Shown piece by piece: positions 44,731-56,320 of a DNA stretch of 64,000 bases. Location: NCBI GenBank assembly GCA_002682825.1, contig NOKP01000035.1, forward strand, positions 393,276 to 457,275, read 5' to 3'. This DNA is from Neonectria sp. B-13. Its lineage: Eukaryota > Ascomycota > Sordariomycetes > Hypocreales > Nectriaceae. Position 1 is the stretch's first letter. Every line of letters starts with the position of its first letter. The notes beneath the pieces were generated by a model. It had not been told where the DNA came from. It saw only the letters and a list, made by a program, of their open reading frames with translations, and ran no database searches. The translations under genes were made by a program, and so were the position numbers.

Positions 44731-47125
44731 TTAATCGTCACACGTTGACGTCCACCATGAATCGATTGATGCAGAAATTTCTTTGTCAGAACTCTCCCAG
44801 AGGCACCTACGACTGTGTTTACCGGCGGGAGTATAAATCATGGCGAAATCAGTCTCTGTTAAGAAGTTCAACGTAACAGCCTGCTATAAAATGAGACCAT
44901 GCATTGAAAGCTCGGGGCTGGATAACTCACGACTATATCCAAGGGTACGTTCTCCTCTAGAAACTTCTGCAATTTAGGGTAGTAGCCCTTGAGATTCCAC
45001 TTGACGCGGAGGCCTGCTAAGCGACTGCGGCATCCATAAGAAATTAGATAGGAGCCATCGTATCCGAGTGCCACGGCTACGACACTGGAATCGTCGCCTT
45101 CGCTTTCGATAGCCCTGAAGGCCGCAATGATGTCTTCCTCAGCCCAGATGCCGCGTGTGCCGTCAAGCCACCGCGCGTAATACGAATGTCTGGGCCCGAG
45201 AACGCAGATTTCGAGTTTGCTAAGCCTGTGAGAGGCAATCTTTGCGCCGAGATGCGGATATGCCTGGGCCAGGTTATGGCTCCGGTCTGTCATACTCGTC
45301 AGTTTATAATTGATTGAGTCATGATGGCTTGCTGCAGCACTCACGCCAGGTCCCGTCTTCATAACCCCCAATCCAAGAGGTGTGCCCGTCGGGTGCTTTC
45401 TCTCCTAGGCTAGCGAACGCTAGGTTGGTTGAACGCCTTTTTATCGCAGGGTGCGAAGTGTTTCTTTTGCAGTCTTATGAGCATTTGTTCAACGCGGTTC
45501 TTGTGTTCTTTCTGCACTGGACATGCTTACCTCTCGAAACGGGACGGGCTGGAAATAACGTACCGAGGCCCGATGAACGCAACTACATACTGTGGGTAGA
45601 CCAGCCAGTCCAATGGCTTGGAGGTCGTTAAGACTTGATCGTCTGGCTTTTTTCGAGCTAGAATTTCCTGCTCTCTCCGAATCTCATTTTCTCGTTTCTC
45701 CTCCATCTCTCGTACTCTTTCCCTTTCTTTCTCCCTTTCCCTCTCCAGATACTTTCTCTCTCGCTCGAATCGTAGGTGCCTTTCTTCAAAGCGCTTGCGC
45801 TCATCCTCGTATGACGCTTGCTGCTTCTTTATTTGCCCCTCCATTTCAGCAACACGCTTGTCTCGCAATGCCAGAAGATTCTCCATCGATTTGCGGAGGG
45901 AGTCTGTGTTGGACTCTACCTTCTGGATCATCTGAGTGTATCTCTCACGCTCTTCGCGCATTAGCTGTTCAGTCTCCAGGTCTTTCTGTAGCCTGGCCTC
46001 TCTCATCTCCTTCTCAACTTCCTCAACCTTCTTCATCCACCTCTCTCTCTCCTTGAGAAGTTCGCTTTGGAGCTCCTGGCCTGCCGATGTTTGATCCAGG
46101 CTACGTTGCTCATCGACTATCTGTTTTTGCAGATCTGTGGCTATTGGCTCGTCGTGGTTGGCCAAGGCATGAACAATCTGTCTCGCCGAGTCAGCCGTAT
46201 TGTAGTAGCGATGACAGGAACTACCCTTTTGCAGCATCCAGCCCCAGAAGTCCTGATTCTCTTTCAGTTCTGTTTCACGTTTCTCGCCTTCCCCGACAGG
46301 AAGCTTATCCCACATGGTGGTGGCAAGGATCACTTTTTTAAGAGCATCCTTTCCGCAAAGCTGCCTGAACGTCACCAAGTTTGTCCTCGCCGAACCTTGC
46401 ATGCGAATGTCGGTAATGCGATGCAGGTATATTATTCCGTGAAGCAAATCCTTTCTCTTGTACGCTTGCACAAGCCACCTCGCGATTTCCTCGAGAACCT
46501 CTGAGTCGCTTTTTGTCGTGTCATCAAAGCCAGGTGTATCAATCAGCCACACAGTGCGATGGGGGGACATTTTGTACTCATAGAGGTCGACGACCGATGT
46601 GCCTGGTGATCGTCAGAATATTCAAATACAAACCATCTCTCAGGTGACACACGGTTTCTACTCACATGCGTTTAGATCATGTCCAATTTTGACGAGCTTG
46701 CCGGAACATGCTGATATGAAGGAGCTCTTGCCCGACCCCGTAATACCCATAAGAGCAATGAACACGTCAGTCGACCTATCATTCGATATCATAGATTAGG
46801 GGTCACGAAGGCGTTCGAATTGGAGGACCACCAACCTAGGAATTTGTTCTGCTGGGTCGCCATCATCGCCAGGCACGTTGGACGGTGGCAGTGGTGATGG
46901 AGGTGCAAAGGGAAGCCCTGGCGGGGGTGTTGAATTCTCTGATTCGGATGAGGAAGTCCCTGATTGCGGTGATGGAGGCTTTCGTAATGGCTCTGAGAGA
47001 TGCCGATAGAGAGGCCCTGACGGAGGTTCTGACAAAGGCTCCAACGCAGGTCCTAACAAAAACCCCGACGGAAGCCCTAGTGGAAGCTGTGGCCGTGCCC
47101 GCTTACGATGGGATAATGCTACCAA
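44731..47125 (-). CDS. AIG1/IMAP-like GTPase with coiled coil and C-terminal domain
   Basis: Six exons (47125-46836, 46775-46666, 46602-45531, 45409-45345, 45286-44931, 44883-44731) keep phase and give 681 aa. Residues 1-96 are proline/serine-rich. The P-loop GITGSGKSS (about 107-115) and switch II DTPGFDD (about 153) follow, then GIIYLHRITDIRMQGSA and TTMWDK, where AIG1/IMAP GTPases carry their G4 region. From about 260 to 450 a strongly charged Glu/Arg/Lys coiled coil runs on (EREREKERERVREMEEKREN). The C-terminus has LGPRHSYYARWLDG and ALGYDGSYLISYG, a beta-rich module I have seen in many uncharacterised fungal proteins. AIG1/IMAP relatives form membrane-associated scaffolds in immunity in animals and plants; a related role in fungi is unproven. 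Confidence 0.83.
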
Positions 47126-48131
47126 GTCTCGGTGATTATTATCTCACACTAGGAAGTATGAAACTCACTTCTTTTAAACATTTTGATTGAAGCCACTGGA
47201 CTGCTAATAAAATTAGGTCACTTCGTTAACTGCCAGACCAGTGCCTAGACAATAAAAGAGGTATTTAATGGGAAACAGAAGAAAAAGAGGCTCTGCGGCC
47301 CCTCAAAGTCATCTGGGTCGCTGCGAACGGAACACATTTGCACTTTGTTGCCTACTCTAAGCGTAAAATGCACTCAGACGCCACCGAAGACGTGGAGTAA
47401 GGTGATTTGCTCGCTGTGAGGACTTCGCACTTATGCAATGCAGTTGTCTTAATCCGGAAGGCTGGCCGTATTCAGGCTTCGTGCTGTGACGTTCAAAATC
47501 TGCCTCGGCTCCAAGCAAAATATTTACAAGCCAATGCACCAGCCAATATGTATTCCTACAGACAATAAAAGGCACTAAAGCACGACATTGCACTAGTCCG
47601 CACATGTACATCCCAGACTAACTGGATCAGAGCTTTTACGAAAGATCAAGACCAAAAGCTAACCAACGTCAAGGTCCTTGAAAGCCCAGCGAGGCTGTCA
47701 GCTGCAGCCTGCAACGAGCATCCTTGTTGGTCCAGCTTGTGTTGATTTGGTAAGCAATTGGCTTGAAGATCATTTCCTACTATAGACTACGGTAAGGCGT
47801 CTTACCACAATCTAATATGTTGGAGAAATGCAAGTGTGGTCAGATGGCTTTGCCCTCAGGCAGCCAACATGCCTTTCGATACCACTTGCTAGAGAACTGA
47901 GTGCATCCTACCCTTATTAGCCTGACCTGTCAGGAATGAATAATTCGAAACTGGGTGATACTTAGCTAAGCGTTCATACTTCCTGGCAGGCAACTACCAA
48001 CTCCCAAAGGACTACCTGCACTGGAGCCGGGTTTTGCTGAGTGCATAAGCCAAAATAGAAGCCCCCAATCCTTTCTTTCTATCTTTAACCATTTGCTGAT
48101 CAACTCCGGAGTTACAAGGATCGTTGCCCAG
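47126..48131. other. Intergenic between divergent GTPase genes
   Basis: About 1 kb shared upstream region of the two GTPase genes. No gene, repeat or RNA recognised. A shared promoter would allow joint control, but nothing in the sequence proves it. Confidence 0.5.
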
Positions 48132-49691
48132 ATGGATGCTGCGACGGAGCTGTTGGTACATCAAGCTCAAAACTTTTCGGTTTTAACCGGCGTGACCAAG
48201 CCCAGGCTAGGCGACAGAATCTTTTTGGTCATGGGTATGACCGGAGCTGGAAAGAGTACTTTTATTGGTCGTTGCACAGGAAATGATGTTATTGTTGGCC
48301 ACAGCCTGCACTCATGTAAGGTCTTTTCCCAGTCTCGACCTTACAACACGGAGTAGCAGCCCTCTGATTGCACTGCACAGGCACCAAATCAATAGGCGTC
48401 TTTGACTTCGAGCTTGAGGGGAGGCGAGTCTACCTCGTCGATACACCCGGCTTCAACGATACGGATCGCTCTGACACTGAGACCTTGTCGATACTGGCCC
48501 GCCATCTCGGTGCCTCCTATGCAAATGGAGTCCGCATCCACGGCATCATTCTACTACATCCCATCTCTAATAACCGCATGGCAGGATCCAGCATTCGCAG
48601 CATCGAGATGATCCAGGCCATGTGTGGCTTTTCGTCGTACGCCAACCTCGCCGTCGCCACGACCATGTGGCCGGAGTCGCCTGACCACGCGGAAACAAGT
48701 CTTCTCACGGCTCGAGAAGCTAGACTCTCGGGAGATGAGAGGTTTTTTGGCCTGCTAATTTCTCGAGGGGCGACTCTGCTTCGCCACAGTGAAAGTGGTT
48801 GCAGGGACGCTGCCATGGAGGCAGCGTCGGCAAAGAAGATCGTGGCCCATCTCATCGCCCAATCCGACATACACACGGCAGATGTACTCCGTCTTCAACG
48901 TGAAATCATCGACGAGGGGAAAGCGATTGGCGAGACCCTGGCAGGAATTGTCGTCGCTAGAGAGCTATATGAAGCACGGAAAAGATATGAGCATCAGTTA
49001 CGGGAACTCGAGGAGGCGATGAAAGGGCCACTGGCCAAGTCGGATACCTCGCACGCTGCCCAGCTACGGGAGCTCAGGGCTGACGTGGAAATGAAGTTGA
49101 GAAAGGCTGAGGACAAGAAACAAGCGTTGAAGATGACCATGAAGGATCTGCACATGGACGAGCGGAGATTCTGGAAGGAGAAGATCAACAGCCTGGACAC
49201 GCAATTTCGTGAGCAACTTGCGGCGCAAGAGGAGGAGCTACAAGACATGGAGCGTTCTCTGTTCGAATTGCGCAAAGATCGAGACCGACGGGCTGCTCGA
49301 GAGTCCGACCGGACTCATAATGCTAACAGCAAGGACAGAAAGCAGCAGGAGGAGTCAAAAGAGATGGAGGCGTCTCCTTCGGAATTGCGTAGGGCTCGAG
49401 GCCGAAAGGCCGTTCGAAAGCCTCGACTGTCTCAAAAGGACAGGATCATCGAAGAAGAGCAGGAGAAGATAGTCAGCGAGATTCGAGATAAAGTTATCAA
49501 GACTCGGAGAGCATATCAGAAGTTCCAGACGCAGACGGATAGTATCATGAATGGTGCAGTAAATGGGATTGCTGCGGGTGCAACAACTGGGCTGATCGCA
49601 GGTAAGCTGACATTTTCTGCTTGGTGATGAAGGATGCTAACACTGTGTGTTTCTAGTTGCGACAGGTGGGCTCCTCTGCGCTGTTATGTGA
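48132..49691 (+). CDS. AIG1/IMAP-like GTPase with coiled coil and hydrophobic tail
   Basis: Three exons (48132-48315, 48381-49601, 49657-49691) give 479 aa. The P-loop GMTGAGKST (about residue 37) and DTPGFNDTDRSD match the neighbouring GTPase, as do the position of the first intron (just after the strand-2 Cys), GIILLHPISNNRMAGSS and a TTMWPE G4-equivalent. A long charged coiled coil (about 265-445) follows. The last exon is only 35 bp and completes a Gly/Ala-rich hydrophobic tail (GAVNGIAAGATTGLIAVATG...), which could insert into membranes. There is no proline-rich N-terminus and no C-terminal beta-rich module. The pair clearly shares ancestry but differs at both ends. Confidence 0.85.
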
Positions 49692-49788
49692 TAGGGTAGA
49701 TATGACCTTTTACTGTAACTAGTTTAAAAGCAAGCTGGTTCACGGAAAGAACGAAAGCAGGCTTCGAGTCACACTGGGTGTTTATATA

Positions 49789-50282
49789 CTAGCTGACAAG
49801 TATAAAGCCACCAGAGGCTCGAAGACGTCTGGCATTCAAGGCAATGGGAATCAGGTTCTCCTTGCCTCTGAAATTTGCCACAACAGTACACTGCTCAGAT
49901 GTCATAAACGGCTCGACCTGTGTACCAATCTTGAAAAGTTCTCTCCAACGATAGAAATCAGTGGCATTTCGATTGCGCCAGGGGCTGCCAGGTGGTTCTC
50001 CCAGTGTTCTTTTGAGAATCCAATGAGAGTCGTGACTTTTCCCTTCGGGATATCGCTCGTAATGGAAACAATAGGGCCCGTTGACTCAAGCCAGTTGATC
50101 TGCCAGAGTTCACCGGGGCGAATGCACTGGCTGGTAGGTGGCAGTCTGGTAGTTGCTTCTCCCAGCCATGAGTCCGCCATGGATGGCGTAGATGGCTTGA
50201 TTCCCGGAGAAGACCTAGAGTTCGTAACGCCATTTCTGGGGGTCGTCATGATACAAAGGTGAGGATCTAACTCAGCGATCAT
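49789..50282 (-). pseudogene. Small gene with broken frame
   Basis: The first 70 residues lie in one frame (MIAELDPHLCIM ... GELWQINWLES). Protein-like sequence then continues in another frame (YCFHYERYPEGKSHDSHWIL, GSPWRNRNATDFYRWRELFK, RASGGFILVS) to TAG at 49789. No credible intron joins the two, so a frameshift near 50085 is the simplest reading. Family not recognised. Confidence 0.45.
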
Positions 50283-50763
50283 GATGTCACGGTAAGAGTA
50301 CCCACGCTACGCTCAATGATCGATCAGACTTAAAATACTAAGTGTCTGAAAATTTCACCAGTCTGACTGCCTGCACTTTACAGCTTGTGCTAGTTATTAT
50401 TATTATTATCTCCAAAATAACAAAAGGCTGAAATTAGTGCAACATAATCAGTACACTACTGGCAGAGGTGAAGGAAGCGATAAGCTTGACTAAAGCTTTC
50501 CCTGATTGCATACTATATCCATATAGCCATAACGTTCACTCCTAGTATTCGTTTACCCACGTGAGTAGTATAAGATGAGGGATAAAACTGCAACTTCTAT
50601 TCCACTAACCCACATGCGTCAGCTTGCCTCACGGGGTCTGCATAAGCCCCGCTGTAACCTGGTTCATTTTCCCGGAACACAACATCTTCATCATCACCTT
50701 GTGACAACTACCACACAAAACTATAAGGTAGTTTAGTCAGACTCCGGGTTTTCAGAGGCAACT
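50283..50763. other. Intergenic, short TTA/ATT microsatellite
   Basis: Upstream region of the HET gene. It contains a short ATT repeat near 50397-50415 and no gene. Confidence 0.5.
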
Positions 50764-53193
50764 ATGGAGGTAGGAACAAAGCTTTGCGGACCCTGCACGC
50801 GCCTGGATGTCCTTGGTGCCATCACGCGGCGAGCATCGGCCAGCGGCTCAAGCGAGGAATGGTGTATGTCACAAGATTCTGCCTGGCACGAAAATCTCGA
50901 TGCTGTCCATGACTCAGCTGCTTCGTGCGCTCTCTGTCAACTGGTAATAAAGGGGTGGAGGGAGAGCCGCGAGATAGTTGTTGACGACGGGATCAAAAGC
51001 GGCGATTTTGGCGATCCACCTGAGGACCTCATGTTCGACATTATGGACATCAAAGCATACCGGCCTATTGGCGTTGGAGCCGTATCTCTGGATATCTATC
51101 AACAGGCTCGAGGAGCTTTGGACAGCCGACAGATCCATGATGTCTTTTTCTTAAGTGTCAAATGCCAAGCAGTGGGCGACAACGGCTCTTGGGAAGCACA
51201 CGGAGGGCTTGAGGCGGATTTCCGTGTCACTTTTGACCCAGACTTTATTCCTAAATCAGAGGCACTGGGATCGGGAGCAGTGACCAAAGCGGATCATCAT
51301 TCTACTCAGGAGAGACTCCTGCAAGAAGTGGTGGCTACAGACCCCTTGAGCCAAAGAAGCCTCAAAATTGCGAACCAATGGCTCGAAACATGTGTGAAAA
51401 CGCATGGCGAAACATTTGGGAGTCTCTCGTGGGAAGCCATGCCCACACGTGTGTTGGACATTGCCTCCGATGACAAGATATATCTGAGAGTCTGTCGGGA
51501 TACAAAGCCCGCAGACGGTCGCTATGTCGCTCTCAGCCATTGTTGGGGCATTACAGACACCCCATTCACTACTACCAGGTCCAATGTTTTGGATCGGATG
51601 CAGGGAATCGACGTCGAACAGATGCCTCAGACGTTCCGCGATGCTGTCACAGTGGTGAAAAGCCTAGGGTTGAGATATCTCTGGATAGACAGCCTCTGCA
51701 TCATTCAGAAAGACTTGGAAGACTGGCAGATCGAATCCGCAAAAATGGCAGACGTCTACCACGATGCATATCTCGTCTTAGGTGCTGCATCCGGCGTATC
51801 TGATGCGTCAGGCTTCCTCGGTCCGCGAAAGCTTGAGGATGCAGTCAATTTCCAGTCCAATATCCATCTCCAGCTTCTTCCTCCCCAAAGTCGTCGTTGG
51901 ACATTCGACGAAAGAACCGCGCCAGATCTGCTGGCAGCTGAACCACTGAGCGGCCGAGCCTGGTGTTTGCAGGAAAGATACCTGCCCAGACGCTCCTTGC
52001 AGTACGGCTCGCGCCAGATGTTTTGGGAGTGTGGGTGTATCAGAGCCAGCGAAGATGGGGATGTCATCTCTCAGAAGAACGACTACTTGAAGTCTTTGTC
52101 GCGTTCGGGTAACATCGATGAATCCGTCTTCCACAGAGTGAATCGTGACCCAGGTTCGGAAAGCGAAGATATCAAGTGGGTGGACTGGTATCAAACGTTG
52201 GAGAACTATTCGTCCCGCAGCATCACGTCCTCCACAGACAGGTTACCGGCTCTTTCAGGTCTAGCAAGCACAATCGCAGAGAGTACTGGTGGAGGCGGGT
52301 ACATGGCTGGCATATGGAAAACAGGCTTGCTTGAGGGACTCATTTGGTGCCGTAAAGCACCAGACCAGACCTTTGGAAAGCCAGTGGACTATGTCGCCCC
52401 ATCATGGTCATGGGCATCAGTCCAGGGTCCAGTACAGTTCCCCATCTACAACTGGAACGTCATGCGGGCGCCTTGGAAGTCACGTATGGCCGACTTCGAG
52501 GCTCTGACTCAATACGTCAGTCACACGGTTGAGCTAAAGGACAAGGACATGTACGGCCGACTTGAACAGGGAAGTCTCTGTATAAAGGCCCCTCTGCTTC
52601 CAGTTGTATCCATACAGCCACAGCCATCGGAGCGGCCGGGTGTCGAATACGTCTTCGGGCTGGGCCCCCATCAGTCCCTTGTGACGGACAAGCTTGTTGA
52701 GTTGGAGTTCCAAGGCCAGCGATATTGGATTGAAGGCGGTTTCGACTTCACCCAGAATAGTCAGTCTGACTTGGCTGTCGTGTTCCTCACCCGGCTTCCA
52801 CATATCCTCGAGGACGGCTTCGTGGAACATCGCTTTGGGCTGCTGGTTGAGAAAGTTGACAACGGCGACTACCGACGAGTTGGCTTCGTCGACGGATCTA
52901 TCCTTGAGAGGCATCGAGATGCTATTTCGAGATGGAGAAAGTACATGCCAGAGCTCATGAGGCGGCAAGGCAAGCATAGCAATGAGAAGGAGCTCAGAAA
53001 GAGCATCGCTGAAGGTCTTGCATCTTTCGATGAAATAGAAAAGGGGCAAGTAGCCTCTGGGACTGGGGATGAACTTGAGATTGTTGGATATCCGCGAAAA
53101 GAAGATGAAGATGACATGTACGATGTAGAGCCACCTAACATACTAGCGCAAAATCCTCTCATGCTGGAAGACACTGAGTTGACTCTGGTATGA
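50764..53193 (+). CDS. HET-domain (heterokaryon incompatibility) protein
   Basis: Single-exon frame of 809 codons. The HET domain runs from about residue 253: RYVALSHCWGITDTPF, then FRDAVTVVKSLGLRYLWIDS, LCIIQ and DVYHDAYLVLGAASG to FLGPR. SGRAWCLQERYLPRRSLQYG continues the usual pattern after it. The N-terminus carries a CGPCTRL motif and CALCQLVIKG typical of the zinc-binding-like leader of many HET proteins. The C-terminal part, with WSWASVQG and a charged, acidic tail, is standard. HET domains trigger cell death when unlike individuals fuse, and some may act in innate recognition. This copy looks intact, with all motif residues present. A role in recognition is inferred from the family. 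Confidence 0.93.
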   Translation: MEVGTKLCGPCTRLDVLGAITRRASASGSSEEWCMSQDSAWHENLDAVHDSAASCALCQLVIKGWRESREIVVDDGIKSGDFGDPPEDLMFDIMDIKAYRPIGVGAVSLDIYQQARGALDSRQIHDVFFLSVKCQAVGDNGSWEAHGGLEADFRVTFDPDFIPKSEALGSGAVTKADHHSTQERLLQEVVATDPLSQRSLKIANQWLETCVKTHGETFGSLSWEAMPTRVLDIASDDKIYLRVCRDTKPADGRYVALSHCWGITDTPFTTTRSNVLDRMQGIDVEQMPQTFRDAVTVVKSLGLRYLWIDSLCIIQKDLEDWQIESAKMADVYHDAYLVLGAASGVSDASGFLGPRKLEDAVNFQSNIHLQLLPPQSRRWTFDERTAPDLLAAEPLSGRAWCLQERYLPRRSLQYGSRQMFWECGCIRASEDGDVISQKNDYLKSLSRSGNIDESVFHRVNRDPGSESEDIKWVDWYQTLENYSSRSITSSTDRLPALSGLASTIAESTGGGGYMAGIWKTGLLEGLIWCRKAPDQTFGKPVDYVAPSWSWASVQGPVQFPIYNWNVMRAPWKSRMADFEALTQYVSHTVELKDKDMYGRLEQGSLCIKAPLLPVVSIQPQPSERPGVEYVFGLGPHQSLVTDKLVELEFQGQRYWIEGGFDFTQNSQSDLAVVFLTRLPHILEDGFVEHRFGLLVEKVDNGDYRRVGFVDGSILERHRDAISRWRKYMPELMRRQGKHSNEKELRKSIAEGLASFDEIEKGQVASGTGDELEIVGYPRKEDEDDMYDVEPPNILAQNPLMLEDTELTLV

Positions 53194-53317
53194 TGGCTGC
53201 TGCGGATTCAATGGGGGACAACGCTATCTTATCGAATTTATCCCTGAAGATTGCTGTTGAAATACGGAGAGTATAGATATATCCCCGTGGACTCTCTCAG
53301 CGCATAGCGCCCAGTCG

Positions 53318-53677
53318 TCACATCTCAAAATATAAGTCATAATGCGCCGCACACCCCGGATTGAACTTCGCATGACACTCAGGACATGAGTTTCCACTGG
53401 CCAGATACTGAGCTACAGTCAGCTCATGCCTGCAGTTGCCACATAGAACTGCCTTCTCATCGCGCTCGGCTTTGGACCACATTTCCGGTACGTGACCGGC
53501 CAGAGCTTCATGGCAGCTGATGCAGGCGTAATATTGCTTGCAACACTTGTGGCGGATGGCGATGATGTCCAGATCAGAGTGCCAATGAGAGCACTGGGTT
53601 CGCGGACTGACGTCGAGCCCGTGGACTACGGGTAGAGTTGAGTGTGTGGTTTCGTTTTGTGCCATGTCCGATGTCAT
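53318..53677 (-). CDS. CHY-type zinc-finger protein (Hot13-like)
   Basis: The zinc-binding domain begins VHGLDVSPRTQCSHWHSDLD and continues CCKQYYACISCHEAL, LCGNCRHELTVAQYL and CPECHAKFNPGCAAHYDLYF, matching the CHY zinc finger. The yeast relative Hot13 helps the Mia40/Erv1 oxidative import pathway of the mitochondrial intermembrane space. I placed the start at 53677 (MTSDMAQNETTH); the frame stays open upstream to 53893, but that part looks like leader. Length from 53677 is about 119 aa, normal for this family. The role here is inferred from the family. Confidence 0.82.
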   Translation of the reverse strand: MTSDMAQNETTHSTLPVVHGLDVSPRTQCSHWHSDLDIIAIRHKCCKQYYACISCHEALAGHVPEMWSKAERDEKAVLCGNCRHELTVAQYLASGNSCPECHAKFNPGCAAHYDLYFEM

Positions 53678-54046
53678 ACATAGGCTGCTGAGGGGTTTTC
53701 TGGTCGTGGGGATGTTGCCTGAGATTGGGGGAATATCTCCTAAGCAGCTTGGCGGGCTAAGCTTCTGGTTGCAGTAGGCTATGATTGATGTATCGAAGCG
53801 ATGTGCGAAGCTGAGATGAGGTCGAAACGGGGTTCGAATCAGCGGTTCAAACCTCCGAAATAGAAGCTGGGAAAGTTTGGTAAGATTTTGCACGGACGGC
53901 TATTTACTAGCGTTCCGGCATGCTGCTAAACGTGTTTTACGGTGGCAGAGTGGGGTTTGTTCAACGTGAGGTTAAGAACCATAAGGAACACTTGGGGCAA
54001 GTGAAGAAATGCTTCACGACCAGCTTGGATACTATAAAGAAGCTGG

Positions 54047-56320
54047 CTAAGCCTTGAGATCAATGTACTCCGTTTCCTGATCCGATGAGCCAGTCAATGG
54101 AGCGCATATCGTAGGCTTACGCGCCCATCTTTCTTCCAGGCCCTTATCAGCTGCCTTGCCACCACCATTCGCCGTAGCTGAAGCGGCAAAAATGCCGGTA
54201 GCAAAGATGATCTCGTCGCCAGTCTCGAGGCCGCTTATGGTGCTACGGTCTAGGACCGGAATCAGGGTTCTAGGGGAAGCCAAATTCGTGTTTGAATCTG
54301 GTTGCAGAGCATGAGAGCTGGTGGTCCAAGAGGTTCGAGTGCTGCATGGTATAGCTGAGATGCCACTGCATCCAGCGTTGGAGAGAATCAGGACGGAATC
54401 GTCGCTTTCGACAATGCCCTCAGTTTTCGCAATCGCTGTGTCGTCTTCGAGTCCTTTCAGCACTGGAAGCTTGCTGCCATCTTTGATGCGGCGCGATGGC
54501 GATGCAAACCCGCCTTCAATAGTATGTAAAGTACGCACCGGGCTGAGTATGCGAATGCGATGTACGCGCACATGCCAGTCTGGCCATGCATCCGTCGGCG
54601 GGATGAGGGTTGTCTCCACCTCGACCTGTCCATCACCCCAAGGACACCAACGGACGGATGCAACGGTCACTGTTTCAGTATGATTCGTCCCCTTCAGACT
54701 GACTTGGGAGAACACTGGCTCTGAACACTTCCACTTCACCGCCCACGTCTCTGCACCGTCCCGGCTCAAGGCCAGAGTACAGTCGGGCGCCATCTGTCGA
54801 ATCAGCGGCCCAGTAGGAACGGAGAAGGGAAAAGCGGACGAGTACTCGAATTTTGAGTATTTGGCTTGTGTCGCTTTCAACGGCCAGGCGACGAACTGGG
54901 CTGGCGAGAGGAAGAAATGGTGGTTGCCTTCTGGATGATTGCTGATGATTTGTCTCGGCGCGGGAACCAGGCGAGGTTTGAACAGTGACGGGTATGGCTG
55001 TTCTTCTGACGTCCAGAAATCATCTGTTTGGGCTAAGGACACGACGATGAGGGTTTTCATGCACCAGTAGGGCGATTGCGGTGAGTTGTAGTCCTCACAC
55101 ATATACATGTTGCTATTAGATGATCAGTCTTAGTCCAGCCTTTGGTTGAAGAATCGACGGGGTGCGCTTACGGATACATCCAGCCTATGTTCAAGGTCCC
55201 ATCCGGGTAGAAAATGTCGTCTGAATTCCTGGCCCACCAGCGGAGGTGACGCAACAGAAAGCCTTTGACCAATCCAGGTTCCGATAACGGGAACGGCATA
55301 TCTGGAACGTTGGCCGCAGCCAACGCCGCAAAGAAGCCACCACAGGCAAACCGGTAAGTCAACGATCGACCAAATGGAATCGCAGAGCCTAACAACGATT
55401 CAGCAACTTCGGGATCGATACAATATGCGAGCCAACTTACCAGCCGAGTCGAAGTATTGCCAAATAGACGCCCCAAAGTCCCTCGCCTGCTGTTGGTACT
55501 TCGCCACGCGCTTGGAATCAAGATCGCGGGCAAACTTGGTGTACAGAAGCTGGCTAAACTGGATAGCAAAGCTTCCTGAGTAATAATCTACCTGTCGTCC
55601 TGGTCCTATACTGTCTCGTCTGCCGGTCTCTTCATAAGCAGCGGCCTGCAGGGCTTCGTCTTCGGCACTTAGCCACGGGCCGTCGCCTGACCAGCCATCT
55701 TCCAGGTAGAAGGAATCCAGGATATCAAAGTCTGATTCCATCTCACTGGCGACATCTTGGGCTGGGACGCCACAGACGCGGATCAGGGCGAGGTTTGCAA
55801 AGACGCGAAACCAGCGCCAATTGGTGGCGGGCATTTCTTTGCCGTTCATACCGCGCAGCCATGACTCGATGTTATGTCTAGTCTTCTCATCCTGGCCGTG
55901 GAAAAACATGTCTGGGGCAGATAACAAGGCAAACGCTATGATCTCGGCTTCTACCATGCGCTGATCCATGTGGCCGACGGCGCCCCAGTATTCTGAATGC
56001 TCTGGGTCTGTCCCGCTGCGAATACCAGCAAGCCATGGCTCAGCCAGCTTTCGGATCTTACCCGAGAGATCAGTATCGGACTTGGTGTTTGTTGAAGACA
56101 ACGAGGATAGGAGGGCGCCGATTGTCCATAGCGGACGTGCGAAGCCTTCCAGCTGAGCGGCGCCTTCGTCAAAATGAGCGCCGGTAGCAACGGGAAGCCG
56201 GATGCGCGCTTGGCCTGGGGAGAAGTATCCGGTCAGAGGTTGTAAAAGCGAGATGGTCGCCAAGACCAAGTCATCTCTAGTCCGCAAGGGATTATCGGAA
56301 AAGCCCTTCAATGGAGGCAT
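54047..56320 (-). CDS. DUF2264-domain protein, candidate uronate-related hydrolase
   Basis: Three exons (56320-55441, 55388-55172, 55112-54047) keep phase and give 720 aa. The start at 56320 gives [18 protein letters not shown]; 16 more residues upstream are possible. The N-terminal alpha-helical part ([74 protein letters not shown]) is the DUF2264 domain (PF10022), an (alpha/alpha) barrel type of fold. Members occur in bacterial polysaccharide-utilisation loci, and I believe part of the family is classed as GH154 in CAZy, though I could not check this. No signal peptide is visible, so it probably acts in the cytosol. It is divergent from a GH88-type gene and near a sugar porter and regulator. 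Confidence 0.85.

Noticed and set aside
50397..50415. ATT microsatellite
   Set aside because: Short simple repeat without context.
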